Position numbers and translations under genes: made by a program
The notes under the pieces: model-generated
The model's input: the letters and a program-made list of their open reading frames with translations, nothing else
Told to the model about the DNA's origin: nothing
Databases searched by the model: none
Part shown: piece after piece, positions 9,662 through 18,580 of the stretch
Layout: the number at the start of each line of letters is the position of its first letter
How positions within the stretch are numbered: the first letter of the stretch is position 1
Assembly (NCBI GenBank): GCA_024655965.1
Contig: JANLFL010000002.1
Span: forward strand, 361,902 to 425,901
Direction: 5' to 3'
DNA: 64,000 bases
From: Caldisericota bacterium
GTDB taxonomy: Bacteria; Caldisericota; JANLFM01

Positions 9662-9698
9662 ACCCAAGAAGGCGAGCACCCCGCTCGCCTTCTTGGGT
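9662..9698 (+). other. intergenic stem-loop between importer SBP and permease genes
   Basis: A perfect 16-base-pair stem (9662-9677 with 9683-9698) with a 5-base loop. No T-run follows, so it is not a standard terminator. Its place right after the binding-protein gene fits an mRNA-stabilising or partial-attenuation hairpin that lets the binding protein exceed the membrane subunits. Confidence 0.7.
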
Positions 9699-9713
9699 AA
9701 AGGAAAGGAAATT

Positions 9714-10733
9714 ATGAAGCTCTGGAAATTTATCGGAAGTCGTCTTCTCCAAGGGATTGTAGTTCTGATTGGTCTTTCTATTGTAATTTTCTTAATAGCA
9801 AGGGTAATGCCAGGTGATCCAGCAAGAATTGCTTTAGGCCCTTTAGCTTCAGACAATCAAGTCGAGGAATATCGAAAATTGATGGGGTTTGATAAGCCTA
9901 TCACTGTTCAGTACTGGGTCTGGCTAAACCATGCAATTCGGGGCGACCTTGGAATTTCCCTTTTCACTCATCGTCCAGTGGCAGAGGATATTATCCAATT
10001 TTTCCCGGCCACTCTAGAGTTGTGCTTTTTCTCCATCCTTTTTGAAGGTTTGGGCGGCATCATTTTAGGAGTAATAGCTGGGCGCTTCGCAGATAAATGG
10101 ATTGACAATGTTGTTCGAATAATCGCTTATATCGGAGTCGTCACCCCACCTTTTGTTTTTGCAATTATTTTTATGCTTATTTTCGGCTATTGGCTTCATT
10201 TATTGCCCACCCTTGGTCAACTTTCCGCAGGTATCACTGCACCTCCGAGGATTACGGGAATGATCATTTTTGATAGCTTAATTTCTGGTAATTTTGGGGC
10301 GGCAAAAGACGGCCTCCTTCACATTCTCCTTCCAGCCTTAAGCCTTGCCTTAGGTGGAATGAGCCAAGACGCAAGAATTACCAGGTCAGGAGTCGTTGAT
10401 AACATGAATAAGGATTATGTCGGAGCTTTAAGGTCTTGTGGTGTCCCTAATAACAGAATAATGTTTAAGTACTTGTTAAAACCATCCCTAATTCCTACTG
10501 TTTCAATGATGGGTTTATCCTTCGCCTATACATTTGCTAATGCTTTTCTGGTGGAGACAATTTTCGGATGGCCTGGAATTTCACGCTACGGAATGAACGC
10601 CATTTTAAACAAAGACCTTAATTCAATCGTCGGTGTAGTTATGGTTCTTGGGGTTATTTTTATTCTTGTGAACCTTCTCGTAGACATAATAGTTGCTTAT
10701 CTTGATCCTAGAATAAGGCTTAAAACACAATGA
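9714..10733 (+). CDS. ABC transporter permease, DppB/OppB type
   Basis: A 339-residue inner-membrane protein with six hydrophobic segments. The N-terminus (RLLQGIVVLIGLSIVIFLIARVMPGDPARIALG) and the EAA-like loop (GALRSCGVPNNRIMFKYLLKPSLIPTVS) are typical of the first permease of dipeptide/oligopeptide importers. ATG at 9714 follows AAAGGAAAGG. The earlier in-frame TTG at 9693 lies inside the hairpin and is rejected. Stop overlaps the next start by four bases. Confidence 0.92.
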   Translation: MKLWKFIGSRLLQGIVVLIGLSIVIFLIARVMPGDPARIALGPLASDNQVEEYRKLMGFDKPITVQYWVWLNHAIRGDLGISLFTHRPVAEDIIQFFPATLELCFFSILFEGLGGIILGVIAGRFADKWIDNVVRIIAYIGVVTPPFVFAIIFMLIFGYWLHLLPTLGQLSAGITAPPRITGMIIFDSLISGNFGAAKDGLLHILLPALSLALGGMSQDARITRSGVVDNMNKDYVGALRSCGVPNNRIMFKYLLKPSLIPTVSMMGLSFAYTFANAFLVETIFGWPGISRYGMNAILNKDLNSIVGVVMVLGVIFILVNLLVDIIVAYLDPRIRLKTQ

Positions 10734-11632
10734 AAATATTTAATTTTATTCCAAGCGATTCTTCTTCCAAGAGAAAAAGGATTATTAAGGAATTGGGTCG
10801 AGATTGGTATAAATTTTCGCGCAACCGGCTTTCAATTGTTGGTCTATTCTTAATAATTTTAATTGTTCTCCTTGCGGTTTTGGCCCCAATAATCACCCCA
10901 TATCCTCAACATGCGGGGAAATTTGTAAATCTTAAGGAAAGATTCCAACCTCCCAGTGCCACCCATTGGTTCGGCACTGATTCAATGGGAAGAGATATCT
11001 TTACTCGGATCGTATTTGGTTATCGGACCTCGCTTCTATTGGGAGTTGTAGTGCTCTCCGTTTCCGTTCCCATTGGAGTGATTATTGGCCTTTTAGGAGG
11101 TTTTTTTAAAGGGACATTTTTGGAAACTATTTGCATGAGAATAACTGATATCTTCCTCGCAGTTCCTCCATTAATTCTTGCTTTAGCAGTAGCTGCGGTA
11201 CTTGAACCTAACTTGACAAACTCAATGTTCGCAATTTCCCTTACTTGGTGGCCGTGGTATTCCAGGCTGGTTTATGGGATAACAAGAGGAGTTCGAAACG
11301 AATTTTTTGTTCAGTCGGCGGAGGTAATAGGGGCCCCTAGGGTCCATTTGATTTTTAAAGAATTGCTTCCCCAATGTATATCGCCAATCTTCACCAAGGT
11401 TACCCTTGATATGGGTTTTGCAATTTTGGTTGGTGCCGCTTTAAGCTTCGTGGGGCTGGGAGCCCAACCCCCAACACCAGATTTGGGAACAATGGTTTCT
11501 GAGGGATCCAAATATCTTCCAGATCAGTGGTGGCTTTCCGTTTTCCCCGCATTAGCAATAGTTCTTGTCGTTCTTGCCTTCAATTTCGTTGGGGATGGCC
11601 TTCGGGACTTATTCGCACTGGAGCAAGTTTAA
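10730..11632 (+). CDS. ABC transporter permease, DppC/OppC type
   Basis: A 300-residue membrane protein. The cytosolic N-terminal tail is followed by a first helix (LSIVGLFLIILIVLLAVLAPIITPY), then the family sequence HWFGTDSMGRDIFTRIVFGYRTSL and an EAA loop (QSAEVIGAPRVHLIFKELLPQCISPI). Together with the DppB-type protein it forms the transport channel. It overlaps its upstream neighbour by ATGA and is directly followed, with no spacer, by the ATPase gene, so translation is coupled. Confidence 0.92.
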   Translation: MKIFNFIPSDSSSKRKRIIKELGRDWYKFSRNRLSIVGLFLIILIVLLAVLAPIITPYPQHAGKFVNLKERFQPPSATHWFGTDSMGRDIFTRIVFGYRTSLLLGVVVLSVSVPIGVIIGLLGGFFKGTFLETICMRITDIFLAVPPLILALAVAAVLEPNLTNSMFAISLTWWPWYSRLVYGITRGVRNEFFVQSAEVIGAPRVHLIFKELLPQCISPIFTKVTLDMGFAILVGAALSFVGLGAQPPTPDLGTMVSEGSKYLPDQWWLSVFPALAIVLVVLAFNFVGDGLRDLFALEQV

Positions 11633-12607
11633 ATGGTTCCATTACTCGAAATAACAAATTTGTTTGTTAGCTACAAAATCTACGAAGGAAAATTGAAGGT
11701 CTTAGACGGAGTAAATTTTTCAGTCGGAAATGGAGAGAAAGTTGGTCTTGTGGGAGAAGCCGGTTGTGGAAAAACAACCACAATGAAGACCATCCTGGGC
11801 CTTCTCCCCCAATCAGGAAGGGTAGATGGAGGGGAAATTTTTTTTAATGGAAAGGACCTCCTAAAGGCCACACCTCGGGAAATTCAAAACCTGCGTGGAA
11901 AGGGAATTTCAATGATCTTCCAAGATCCAACCGCTGCACTTGATCCAGTTTTCACCGTTGGAGACCAATTAATGGCTGTAATTCGGTATGGTTCCCGAGA
12001 AAAAATGAACACCAAAGAAGTTAAAGAGAAGGCTCTTGATGCCTTGAGAGAGGTCAAAATGCCAGATCCGAAAAGGATACTTTCCAATTACCCAATACAA
12101 CTATCTGGAGGGATGAGGCAAAGGGTTTGTATCGCGATGGCCTTAGCTACTGAACCAGAATTATTGATTGCTGATGAGCCGACAACCTCACTTGATGTGA
12201 CAATTCAAGATCAAATTCTAAAGCTCCTTCATGCATTGGTTGAAAAACGGGGGACCTCGGTAATTTTTATTACCCATAGCTTAGGGGTAGTAAGAGAAAT
12301 GGCCGACAAAGTAAATGTAATGTATGCAGGAAGCATTATTGAATCGGGAAAAACGAGAGAAATTTTCTCGAACCCTCTTCACCCATATACAATCGACCTA
12401 ATGAAAGCGATTCCCCGTCTATCTGGCGGAGGTTTAGAGGAAAGGGTTCCAGGAAGGATTCCTGATTATTTAAACCCACCTATTGGTTGCAGGTTTCAAC
12501 CCCGTTGCTTAAGAGCCAAATTCAAATGCTCCGTGGAAAAGCCGGAACTGGTTGAAATAAAACCTGATCATTTTCTTGCTTGCTTTTTTTCGGAAGGAAG
12601 CGATTAA
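11633..12607 (+). CDS. ABC transporter ATP-binding protein, DppD/OppD type
   Basis: A 324-residue ATPase. Walker A is GEAGCGKTT (about residues 41-49), the signature is LSGGMRQRVCIAMALA, and Walker B is LLIADEPTTSLDV. The C-terminal oligopeptide-transporter extension includes the cysteine cluster GCRFQPRCLRAKFKCS that in this family can bind an iron-sulfur cluster. Usual DppD length is about 320-330. The start codon directly abuts the previous stop codon. Confidence 0.93.
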   Translation: MVPLLEITNLFVSYKIYEGKLKVLDGVNFSVGNGEKVGLVGEAGCGKTTTMKTILGLLPQSGRVDGGEIFFNGKDLLKATPREIQNLRGKGISMIFQDPTAALDPVFTVGDQLMAVIRYGSREKMNTKEVKEKALDALREVKMPDPKRILSNYPIQLSGGMRQRVCIAMALATEPELLIADEPTTSLDVTIQDQILKLLHALVEKRGTSVIFITHSLGVVREMADKVNVMYAGSIIESGKTREIFSNPLHPYTIDLMKAIPRLSGGGLEERVPGRIPDYLNPPIGCRFQPRCLRAKFKCSVEKPELVEIKPDHFLACFFSEGSD

Positions 12608-12608
12608 C

Positions 12609-13601
12609 ATGGGCAAAATTCTTGAAATTATTGATCTGAAAAAATATTTCAAGACCAATCAAGGGACAGTTCTGGCGGTGGATGGTGTCTCTTTCCATTT
12701 GGAAGAAGGAGAAACCTTAGGTTTAGTAGGCGAATCTGGTTCAGGAAAAAGTACAGTTGCTTACATGATTGCCGGGATTTATTCGCCCACTTCCGGGAAA
12801 ATTCTCTTTTTTGGAAGGGATATTTCAATGGTAGCCAACAAACGCTCCCTTACTACAAAAGGAGAAATCCAGATTGTATTTCAAGACCCGGGAACTTCCC
12901 TGAACCCCCGACGGACAATTGGCCAAATCCTTTTGTTACCACTTTCAGTTCACAAAATAGGCAAAGCCAACGAGAGAAGAGAGTTAGCCGAAGAACTTTT
13001 ACAAATGGTCCAATTACCCAAAGACTATTTTGAAAAAGTTCCCAGTATGCTGGGAGGGGGGGAGAAACAAATGGTAGCGATCGCAAGAGCTTTGGCAACC
13101 CGGCCAAAACTTGTGATTCTAGATGAACCAACTTCAGCTCTGGATGTCATTATCCAAGCGAAAATTATCAAGATGTTGATGAACTTCCAAAGGGAGCTTG
13201 GCTTATCCTACTTGTTCATTACACATGATTTAAGCTTGATGCGAAATGTTGCAACCCGGGTAGCGATTATGTATTTGGGGAAAATTTGCGAGCTTGCCCC
13301 CACCAAAGAGTTTTTTGAGAAGCCACTCCATCCCTACACCCGGATGTTACTATCTTCTATTCCCGTGGTTTCTGAGGAAGAGGAAGCCCTGAAACCAAAA
13401 AAAATAGAGTCCAGGGGGGAAATACCGAGCCCTGTAAATGTTCCCCCAGGTTGTAGCTTTCATTTGCGCTGTCCAGAGGTAATGGAAATTTGTAAAAAAG
13501 TGGACCCCCAAATTTTGAAATTCTCCGGGAAGCATTTTGTAAGGTGCCACCTATTTTCAAAAAATTCGGGGCACAATAACACCAGCGGAAATGAAGAATA
13601 G
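12609..13601 (+). CDS. ABC transporter ATP-binding protein, DppF/OppF type
   Basis: A 330-residue ATPase, second nucleotide-binding subunit of the importer. Walker A is GESGSGKST, Walker B is [13 protein letters not shown], and the cysteine-containing extension is [20 protein letters not shown]. The signature position reads [16 protein letters not shown] rather than LSGGQ, a mild departure. ATG at 12609 is preferred over 12576 because it has GGAAGG upstream and matches family length. It ends the operon. No clear terminator follows directly. Confidence 0.92.
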   Translation: MGKILEIIDLKKYFKTNQGTVLAVDGVSFHLEEGETLGLVGESGSGKSTVAYMIAGIYSPTSGKILFFGRDISMVANKRSLTTKGEIQIVFQDPGTSLNPRRTIGQILLLPLSVHKIGKANERRELAEELLQMVQLPKDYFEKVPSMLGGGEKQMVAIARALATRPKLVILDEPTSALDVIIQAKIIKMLMNFQRELGLSYLFITHDLSLMRNVATRVAIMYLGKICELAPTKEFFEKPLHPYTRMLLSSIPVVSEEEEALKPKKIESRGEIPSPVNVPPGCSFHLRCPEVMEICKKVDPQILKFSGKHFVRCHLFSKNSGHNNTSGNEE

Positions 13602-13929
13602 GGTACCTTAATATTAGCCCCTCCGCTCCCCTAAATTTTTTTGTCCCTTCGAAGAGTAACTAAAAACAAATGAAGAGGAGGAAACCAAAATTGAAGTTCT
13701 TTCCCTCGATCGAGGACCATACCAGACCGAGTTCTATTATTACGACCCCTGGTTACTCTTGCGCGATTTACGAGGTGAAAAGGATTAGAAATTAAGATTT
13801 CGACACGGAAGAAATCGGTCTTTTTTATTATCCGTGGCAACGAGGAGCCAAAGAGGTTAACGAAAACCTTGTAGGGACTTCTTAAAGAAGCAATTATGCT
13901 AACTTCCGCTTTTCAGGGAAGATTTTTTC

Positions 13930-14014
13930 AAAGGGGGTTGTTCAAAAAAATACAGTCCTTAAATTAAGGGAAATCTCCGAAGGACAATCTCCCTGATAGA
14001 CAAACCCCCCTTTT
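13930..14014 (+). ncRNA. candidate structured RNA or composite terminator
   Basis: An outer stem pairs AAAGGGGGTT (13930-13939) with AACCCCCCTTT (14003-14013, one bulged C) and runs into a TTTT tract. Inside it GTCCTT (13955-13960) pairs with AAGGAC (13980-13985). The nested helices ending in T-residues could be a terminator of the importer operon or an independent RNA. I recognise no known family. Confidence 0.3.
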
Positions 14015-14173
14015 ATCGGTTGGATTATCGGTGGGGTATGTTTTAAAGAAATTCAGAGAAAACTTTTAAAAAATTCAGATTCTGGAAAAGATGGCGATAA
14101 AAAAGGCACGGTATCGAGGTTTTTTGAGGATTGGGCACTCAATTCGGGCTTTTTCATAATTTTCCCCGAAAAA

Positions 14174-14193
14174 TACCGGTTATTGAACCGGTA
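14174..14193. repeat. perfect 8-bp inverted repeat
   Basis: TACCGGTT and AACCGGTA form an uninterrupted stem around the tetraloop ATTG. It is G/C-rich compared with its surroundings. It could be a protein-binding palindrome or a short hairpin. No T-run follows on either strand. Confidence 0.45.
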
Positions 14194-14448
14194 ATTATTC
14201 CTTAAAACAAACAGAGCTTAAAACTTCCATCAGTTATAGATCTAGGCGAGGTCATTAAAAAGTTTTAAAATATAATCCCCCAGTAAAGAGCAATTTTTTT
14301 GGAATGTACCAACCCAATGCAAAAACGATGGGGTTTGGAAAATTCGAAAAAAACTCCAAGAATCTCCTCTGACTCCTACCAAAAGATAGGGTTTTTATTC
14401 AGCCCGACTTAAGACCAAAGGAATTCAATTCCAATTTTTAGAAGCTTT

Positions 14449-15330
14449 TTAATACCCCGAAGTCTGGTCGATGAGCCCTTTCCTCCTGGCAATGAAGTTC
14501 ATCCGCTGAAAAACCAAATACCCCAGAGTCCCGAACCCGGCAGTTAAACCTAAAAGCCAGAAAAGCAACGTCCATGTGCTCATTGAGGAAAATGCCGGGG
14601 AAAACGATGACCCAAGTAGGGAGCGACGGAGGAGCTCCAGCCAGTATGTGAGAGGAATGGCCCTGGAAATCACCTGAACCCATCCCGGAAGGACATCGAT
14701 GGGAAAAATCGCACCGCTTACCACATAAAGTACCGCGGCAATTCCCTCAGAAATCGCCCAGGCATGGCGAGCCATGACTAAAACAAGTCCCGCGATGAGG
14801 TAGCCCATGAAGGCGATGGCTATTATCCCCAGGGGAAAAGAAATCAAGAATAAAGGCAGATTGACCGAACCCCAGGGAATACGGATCCCCAGGGGCCAGA
14901 GTCCCAGCAAAAAAATTATCAATACGGAAATTGTGGTGGTTATCACCTGGGCAACCCCCCTTCCCAGGAGGAAGACGAAGATCTTAAGGGGTGAAATGTA
15001 AATGTATTTGAGCATCTCGTAATGCTCCCGGTCGTCGATGATGGCATAAGAAATTCCCATCATTACCCTCCCCGCGTACATGAAAAAGGCATTTCCCAGA
15101 TAGAGGTGGGCAAAGAAGGGATTACTGGTCGATCCCCTGATGACCACGAGATACATAAAGACCAGAATTAAGGCAGTGGAAAGGGGGCGGATCAGCGAAT
15201 AAACTGCGAAGACGAAGGGGTCTGCCCAGTTGCTCTCGATCAGCCACCCAAGCCTGCTTGCTTGTTTAAACTGGTTCCAGATATCTTTCAATGAAAGCCC
15301 TCCCGAGAGGGCTTTTTCCTCTACTGCCAT
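14449..15330 (-). CDS. ABC-2 type exporter permease (second subunit)
   Basis: A 293-residue membrane protein with about six helices and the ABC-2 arrangement: LYLGNAFFMYAGRVMMGISYAIIDDREHYEMLKYIYISPLKIFVFLLGRG, then a C-terminal hydrophobic half. The ATG at 15330 is chosen; it overlaps the preceding permease gene by ten bases (ATGGCAGTAG), whereas the longer reading frame to 15435 would add a charged, non-membrane extension buried in that gene. It is last in the SCIFF-maturase-ATPase-permease cluster and probably forms a heterodimer with the first permease. Confidence 0.85.
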   Translation of the reverse strand: MAVEEKALSGGLSLKDIWNQFKQASRLGWLIESNWADPFVFAVYSLIRPLSTALILVFMYLVVIRGSTSNPFFAHLYLGNAFFMYAGRVMMGISYAIIDDREHYEMLKYIYISPLKIFVFLLGRGVAQVITTTISVLIIFLLGLWPLGIRIPWGSVNLPLFLISFPLGIIAIAFMGYLIAGLVLVMARHAWAISEGIAAVLYVVSGAIFPIDVLPGWVQVISRAIPLTYWLELLRRSLLGSSFSPAFSSMSTWTLLFWLLGLTAGFGTLGYLVFQRMNFIARRKGLIDQTSGY

Positions 15331-16145
15331 CTCAAACTCAAAGTCCCTTTGATCCTCGCGGCCTTCTCCATTTTCACCAGGGCGATTTTTGCAAGATACA
15401 GGAAGATGGGACAGAGAAGGAGGAGAATTCCGCACTCCACCCAGGGAGAGAGAAACCCGAGAGTGGGATCTCCGGGAAACATCAATTGCCTCATGGCATC
15501 AAGACCTAAGGTGAGGGGAATGATTGAGGCAACGGCTGCTGCCCAGAACCCCAGGCTTTTTACCGGGAAGTAAAAACCCGAAAAGAGGTAAACCGGTTCC
15601 TGAAGAGCGTTGGAAAGGTTGTAGGCTTCCCTTCCAGAGAGGAGAAAGAGGGAGGCAAGCAGCATCCCCATCCCGTAGAGAGCGATCATGGAGAGGAGGA
15701 AAATGAGGAACACCAGGCCTAGGCTGCCGATTTTATAAGTCACCCCGAAAAGAAGGCTCCCTACGATGATCACCGCTCCCGCTCTGACGGTGCTGGCAAA
15801 AAGCCCTCCAACGCCCATGCCCAGAAGGATAGCCATGGGGGAAACCGGAGCCATGATGTATAGTTGAAGGTTTGCGGTCTCTTTTTCCCAGTAGAACTGG
15901 GATGCCATACTCCAGAGGACGTTAAGCCAATAGGCGGTCATCGCTCCCCCCAAGACCACGTAACCCACAAACTCGGGTGGAGCTTTCATCGCCCGGTAAA
16001 CGAAGACATAAGCTGCAAGTCCCAGAAGGGGGAGAACGCTTTCGGGAATCAACCAGGAAAGTTCCCGGTTTGCCCCCACGACCCGGGGATAAGCCCGACC
16101 GATGATCGCCCTCAAAAAAAGCTCAAGCTGAGGAGGAATTTTCAT
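15321..16145 (-). CDS. ABC-2 type exporter permease (first subunit)
   Basis: A 274-residue membrane protein with six predicted helices. The segment QFYWEKETANLQLYIMAPVSPMAILLGMGVGG is the ABC-2 cytosolic loop that couples to the ATPase. It overlaps the ATPase gene by 23 bases and the second permease by ten, so the three are translated together. Export of a peptide is inferred from its position downstream of the SCIFF precursor and maturase. A drug or lipid exporter that merely neighbours them is the alternative. Confidence 0.87.
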   Translation of the reverse strand: MKIPPQLELFLRAIIGRAYPRVVGANRELSWLIPESVLPLLGLAAYVFVYRAMKAPPEFVGYVVLGGAMTAYWLNVLWSMASQFYWEKETANLQLYIMAPVSPMAILLGMGVGGLFASTVRAGAVIIVGSLLFGVTYKIGSLGLVFLIFLLSMIALYGMGMLLASLFLLSGREAYNLSNALQEPVYLFSGFYFPVKSLGFWAAAVASIIPLTLGLDAMRQLMFPGDPTLGFLSPWVECGILLLLCPIFLYLAKIALVKMEKAARIKGTLSLRWQ

Positions 16146-17127
16146 CGCTCAGCCCCCTTCCCACAAGGGTGAGAAAAACATCCTCCAGGGTGGGTTCGAC
16201 GGATTGCATTCCTAAAATGGGGATTTGCCTCTGGTTCAATTCGCTGATCATTCCGGGAACGAACTCCTCGCTTTCTAATACGAGCTTCAAGGTGGTCCTG
16301 TTCTTTTCAATCGAGGGGCTTGAAGTTAATCCCTTAACCCCTGGCTTACCTTTTAACCAGGTAAAATCATCAAGTACTCCCAGGGAAATCTCCATGATTG
16401 ACCCCCCTGAGACTTTTTTCTTCAAGGCTTGAGGTGTGTCGCAAGCGAGGATTTTCCCGTGGTCGATTATTGCAACTCGGTCGCAGAGCTCGTCGGCCTC
16501 GGCCATGTAATGGGTGGTGAGGAGGATGGTCCGTTCGGGGTGTTTATCCATCCAGGTTTTTACGTAGGCGCGGATGTCCCTGGCGGCTTCCACATCAAGG
16601 CCCAGGGTGGGCTCATCGAGGAAGAGGATCTTTGGATCGGTAACAAAACCACGGCAAAAGTTCATTTTCTGCCTCATCCCAGTAGAGAGCCTTGAAACAC
16701 GGGTATTGGCCTCGGATTTCAATCCCACGACCTCCAGAAGCTCGTTGATCCTTTCGAAGGCAACCCGGTAAGGAATCCCGTAAAACTGAGAGAACATCCA
16801 CAGGGTTTCCTTGACGGTAAGGATCCCGTAACCGGAGTACTCGCCTCCAGAGACCATGTTTATCCTCTGGCGGATGGGGAGGACATCCCGGGTGACGTCC
16901 AGACCATCAACGAAAGCCTGACCGGAAGTTGGATAAAGAAGGGTAACCAGGATCTTGATCAGGGTAGTTTTCCCCGCCCCATTGGGGCCCAGGAGTCCGA
17001 ATAATTCCCCTTCTTCGACCTCCAGGTTGACCCCGTCGAGGGCCCTGATAATCCTGCTTTCCTTTCCTTTTCCCGCCTTGACTTGGAATTCTCTTACAAG
17101 ATCGATTGTCTTAATGGATTTTTTCAC
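16123..17127 (-). CDS. ABC-2 exporter ATP-binding protein (DrrA-like)
   Basis: A 334-residue ATPase. Walker A is GPNGAGKTT (about residues 48-56), signature LSTGMRQKMNFCRGF, Walker B ILFLDEPTLGLDVEAARDIR, and an H-loop in ILLTTHYMAEADELCDRVAII. The C-terminal domain (residues about 225-334) matches the DrrA/ABC-2 accessory region. The start is GTG with AAGGAAT six bases upstream, 31 bases after the maturase stop. It powers the two ABC-2 permeases. Confidence 0.9.
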   Translation of the reverse strand: MKKSIKTIDLVREFQVKAGKGKESRIIRALDGVNLEVEEGELFGLLGPNGAGKTTLIKILVTLLYPTSGQAFVDGLDVTRDVLPIRQRINMVSGGEYSGYGILTVKETLWMFSQFYGIPYRVAFERINELLEVVGLKSEANTRVSRLSTGMRQKMNFCRGFVTDPKILFLDEPTLGLDVEAARDIRAYVKTWMDKHPERTILLTTHYMAEADELCDRVAIIDHGKILACDTPQALKKKVSGGSIMEISLGVLDDFTWLKGKPGVKGLTSSPSIEKNRTTLKLVLESEEFVPGMISELNQRQIPILGMQSVEPTLEDVFLTLVGRGLSDENSSSA

Positions 17128-17158
17128 GATTATTCCTTAATTGAAAAAGGGACAAATA

Positions 17159-18565
17159 TTAGATTTCCAAGGAGGCACCGAAGTTCGTTTCCCTGGATCT
17201 TTCCTTGCGGAGGAACTTCAAGTAGAGGGCGCATTCCATTCTCTTTCTGGTGATCTGGCATCCGATCTCATCGGGCTTTTTGAGGTCCCCTGAGAGGAGG
17301 TGATGGTTTGCGTGACAGCCGCCCGAACAGAGATACCTTGCCCAGCAGGTGCGGCACTTGTCCTTCTTTAAAAAAGTCAAGTTCTTGAACTCTTCAAGCT
17401 TATCCAGGTTTTCTATCCCCCGGTAAACATCCCCCATTTTGAAATCCCGCCTTCCTACGAATTGATGACAGGGGAAAAGGGCTCCGGAGGGGGTGACAGC
17501 GAGATATTCAACCCCTGCCCCGCAACCTGAAAGCCTCTTGGAAACACAGGTTAACCCGGTAGTGTCCACTTCGAAGTGAAAAAAGTGAAGCTCCCTCCCC
17601 TCCCTTTCCCGCCGGTCGATTTCCTTCACCAGAAGCTCGTACTGCCTGAAGATTTCAGGAAGATGTTCCTTTTTCAGGGAAAATGATTCCTCCGGAAAAG
17701 CGACAACCGGTTCCATGGAAACCTCATCGTACCCCAGGTCGAATAAAAAAAGGGCATTTTCCAGGAAGTTCAAGGTGGAGGAAGTATAGGTCCCCCTCAG
17801 GTAGAAAAGTTTATTTCCCCGGGATGAAAGGAAGTCGCGAATCCTGGAAAGGACGAGCTCGTGCGTTCCCCTTCCTCCCGGAAGGGTTCGAAACCGATCG
17901 TGGTCATTCTTCCTGCCGTCAATTGAAAGGACCACCCGCATTTCCATCCGGTTCAAAAATTCCATCGTTTCCGAATTTAAAAGGAGGCAATTGGTAGTCA
18001 GGGTGAACCGAATCTCTTTCCCCATCTCCCCCGCTCTTTTTTTCCCATAGAGGACGGTCTCCTTGAGCACGGGGAAATCCAGCAGGGGCTCGCCCCCGAA
18101 AAAGTCGATTTCCAGTCTCTTCAAAGGCCCGGAGTTGGATAAAAGAAAATCCACCGATTTTTTTGCGACATCCAGGGACATCAAGCCCCGCTCGCCCCCA
18201 TATGCTCCCTGGCTGGCGAAACAATAAAGGCAACGCATGTTGCATTCGTGGGCCAGGTTCAAGCAAAGGGCCTTGAGGTGGGGAAAGGGAGAGAAATTTG
18301 CCTGGGTGGCTGGATCTGGAGGAAGGAAAAGCCCTCTGTGATTCAAAACCTCAAGCTCGGAAAGGGCTTCGTCAGCTTTCTCTCCATAAACCCTTCTGGT
18401 TTCCTCGAGGACGGAATCCAGGGAATAAACCCTCCCCTTCTCAAGGAGCGTCCTGGTTACTTCATCAATGGAAAAAAGGGAAGAGGAGCCCACGTCGAAA
18501 AGGAAATCCCGTTTATCGAAACGGAAAAGGTGTAATTGCCCCTCCTTCCAGGGAAACTCGATCAT
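17159..18565 (-). CDS. scfB: SCIFF peptide radical SAM/SPASM maturase
   Basis: A 468-residue radical SAM protein. An N-terminal peptide-recognition-like region is followed by the cluster motif CNMRCLYC (C108, C112, C115), a DFFGGEPLLDFP motif that contacts S-adenosylmethionine, and a C-terminal SPASM domain with GCGAGVEYLAVTPSGALFPC and CRTCWARYLCSGGCHANHH. This matches the maturases that make cysteine-threonine thioether bridges in SCIFF peptides. The precursor gene ends 15 bases upstream. The ATG has no Shine-Dalgarno, so the enzyme is probably made in smaller amounts than the precursor. Confidence 0.92.
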   Translation of the reverse strand: MIEFPWKEGQLHLFRFDKRDFLFDVGSSSLFSIDEVTRTLLEKGRVYSLDSVLEETRRVYGEKADEALSELEVLNHRGLFLPPDPATQANFSPFPHLKALCLNLAHECNMRCLYCFASQGAYGGERGLMSLDVAKKSVDFLLSNSGPLKRLEIDFFGGEPLLDFPVLKETVLYGKKRAGEMGKEIRFTLTTNCLLLNSETMEFLNRMEMRVVLSIDGRKNDHDRFRTLPGGRGTHELVLSRIRDFLSSRGNKLFYLRGTYTSSTLNFLENALFLFDLGYDEVSMEPVVAFPEESFSLKKEHLPEIFRQYELLVKEIDRREREGRELHFFHFEVDTTGLTCVSKRLSGCGAGVEYLAVTPSGALFPCHQFVGRRDFKMGDVYRGIENLDKLEEFKNLTFLKKDKCRTCWARYLCSGGCHANHHLLSGDLKKPDEIGCQITRKRMECALYLKFLRKERSRETNFGASLEI

Positions 18566-18580
18566 TCGGGGTTTAAAAAA

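Larger units (their letters stand above)
13602..14448. other. gene-poor right flank of the island
   Basis: About 850 A/T-rich bases without an intact gene. Short protein-like fragments occur in changing frames (for example IEVLSLDRGPYQTEFYYYDPW near 13690), which suggests decayed coding sequence. Two RNA-like structures stand out and are listed separately. Base composition changes abruptly to G/C-richer DNA at the ABC-2 permease gene that ends at 14449. Confidence 0.45.

Noticed and set aside
9693-9713. TTG start for the first importer permease
   Set aside because: It lies in the right arm of the hairpin with no ribosome site; ATG 9714 matches the family.
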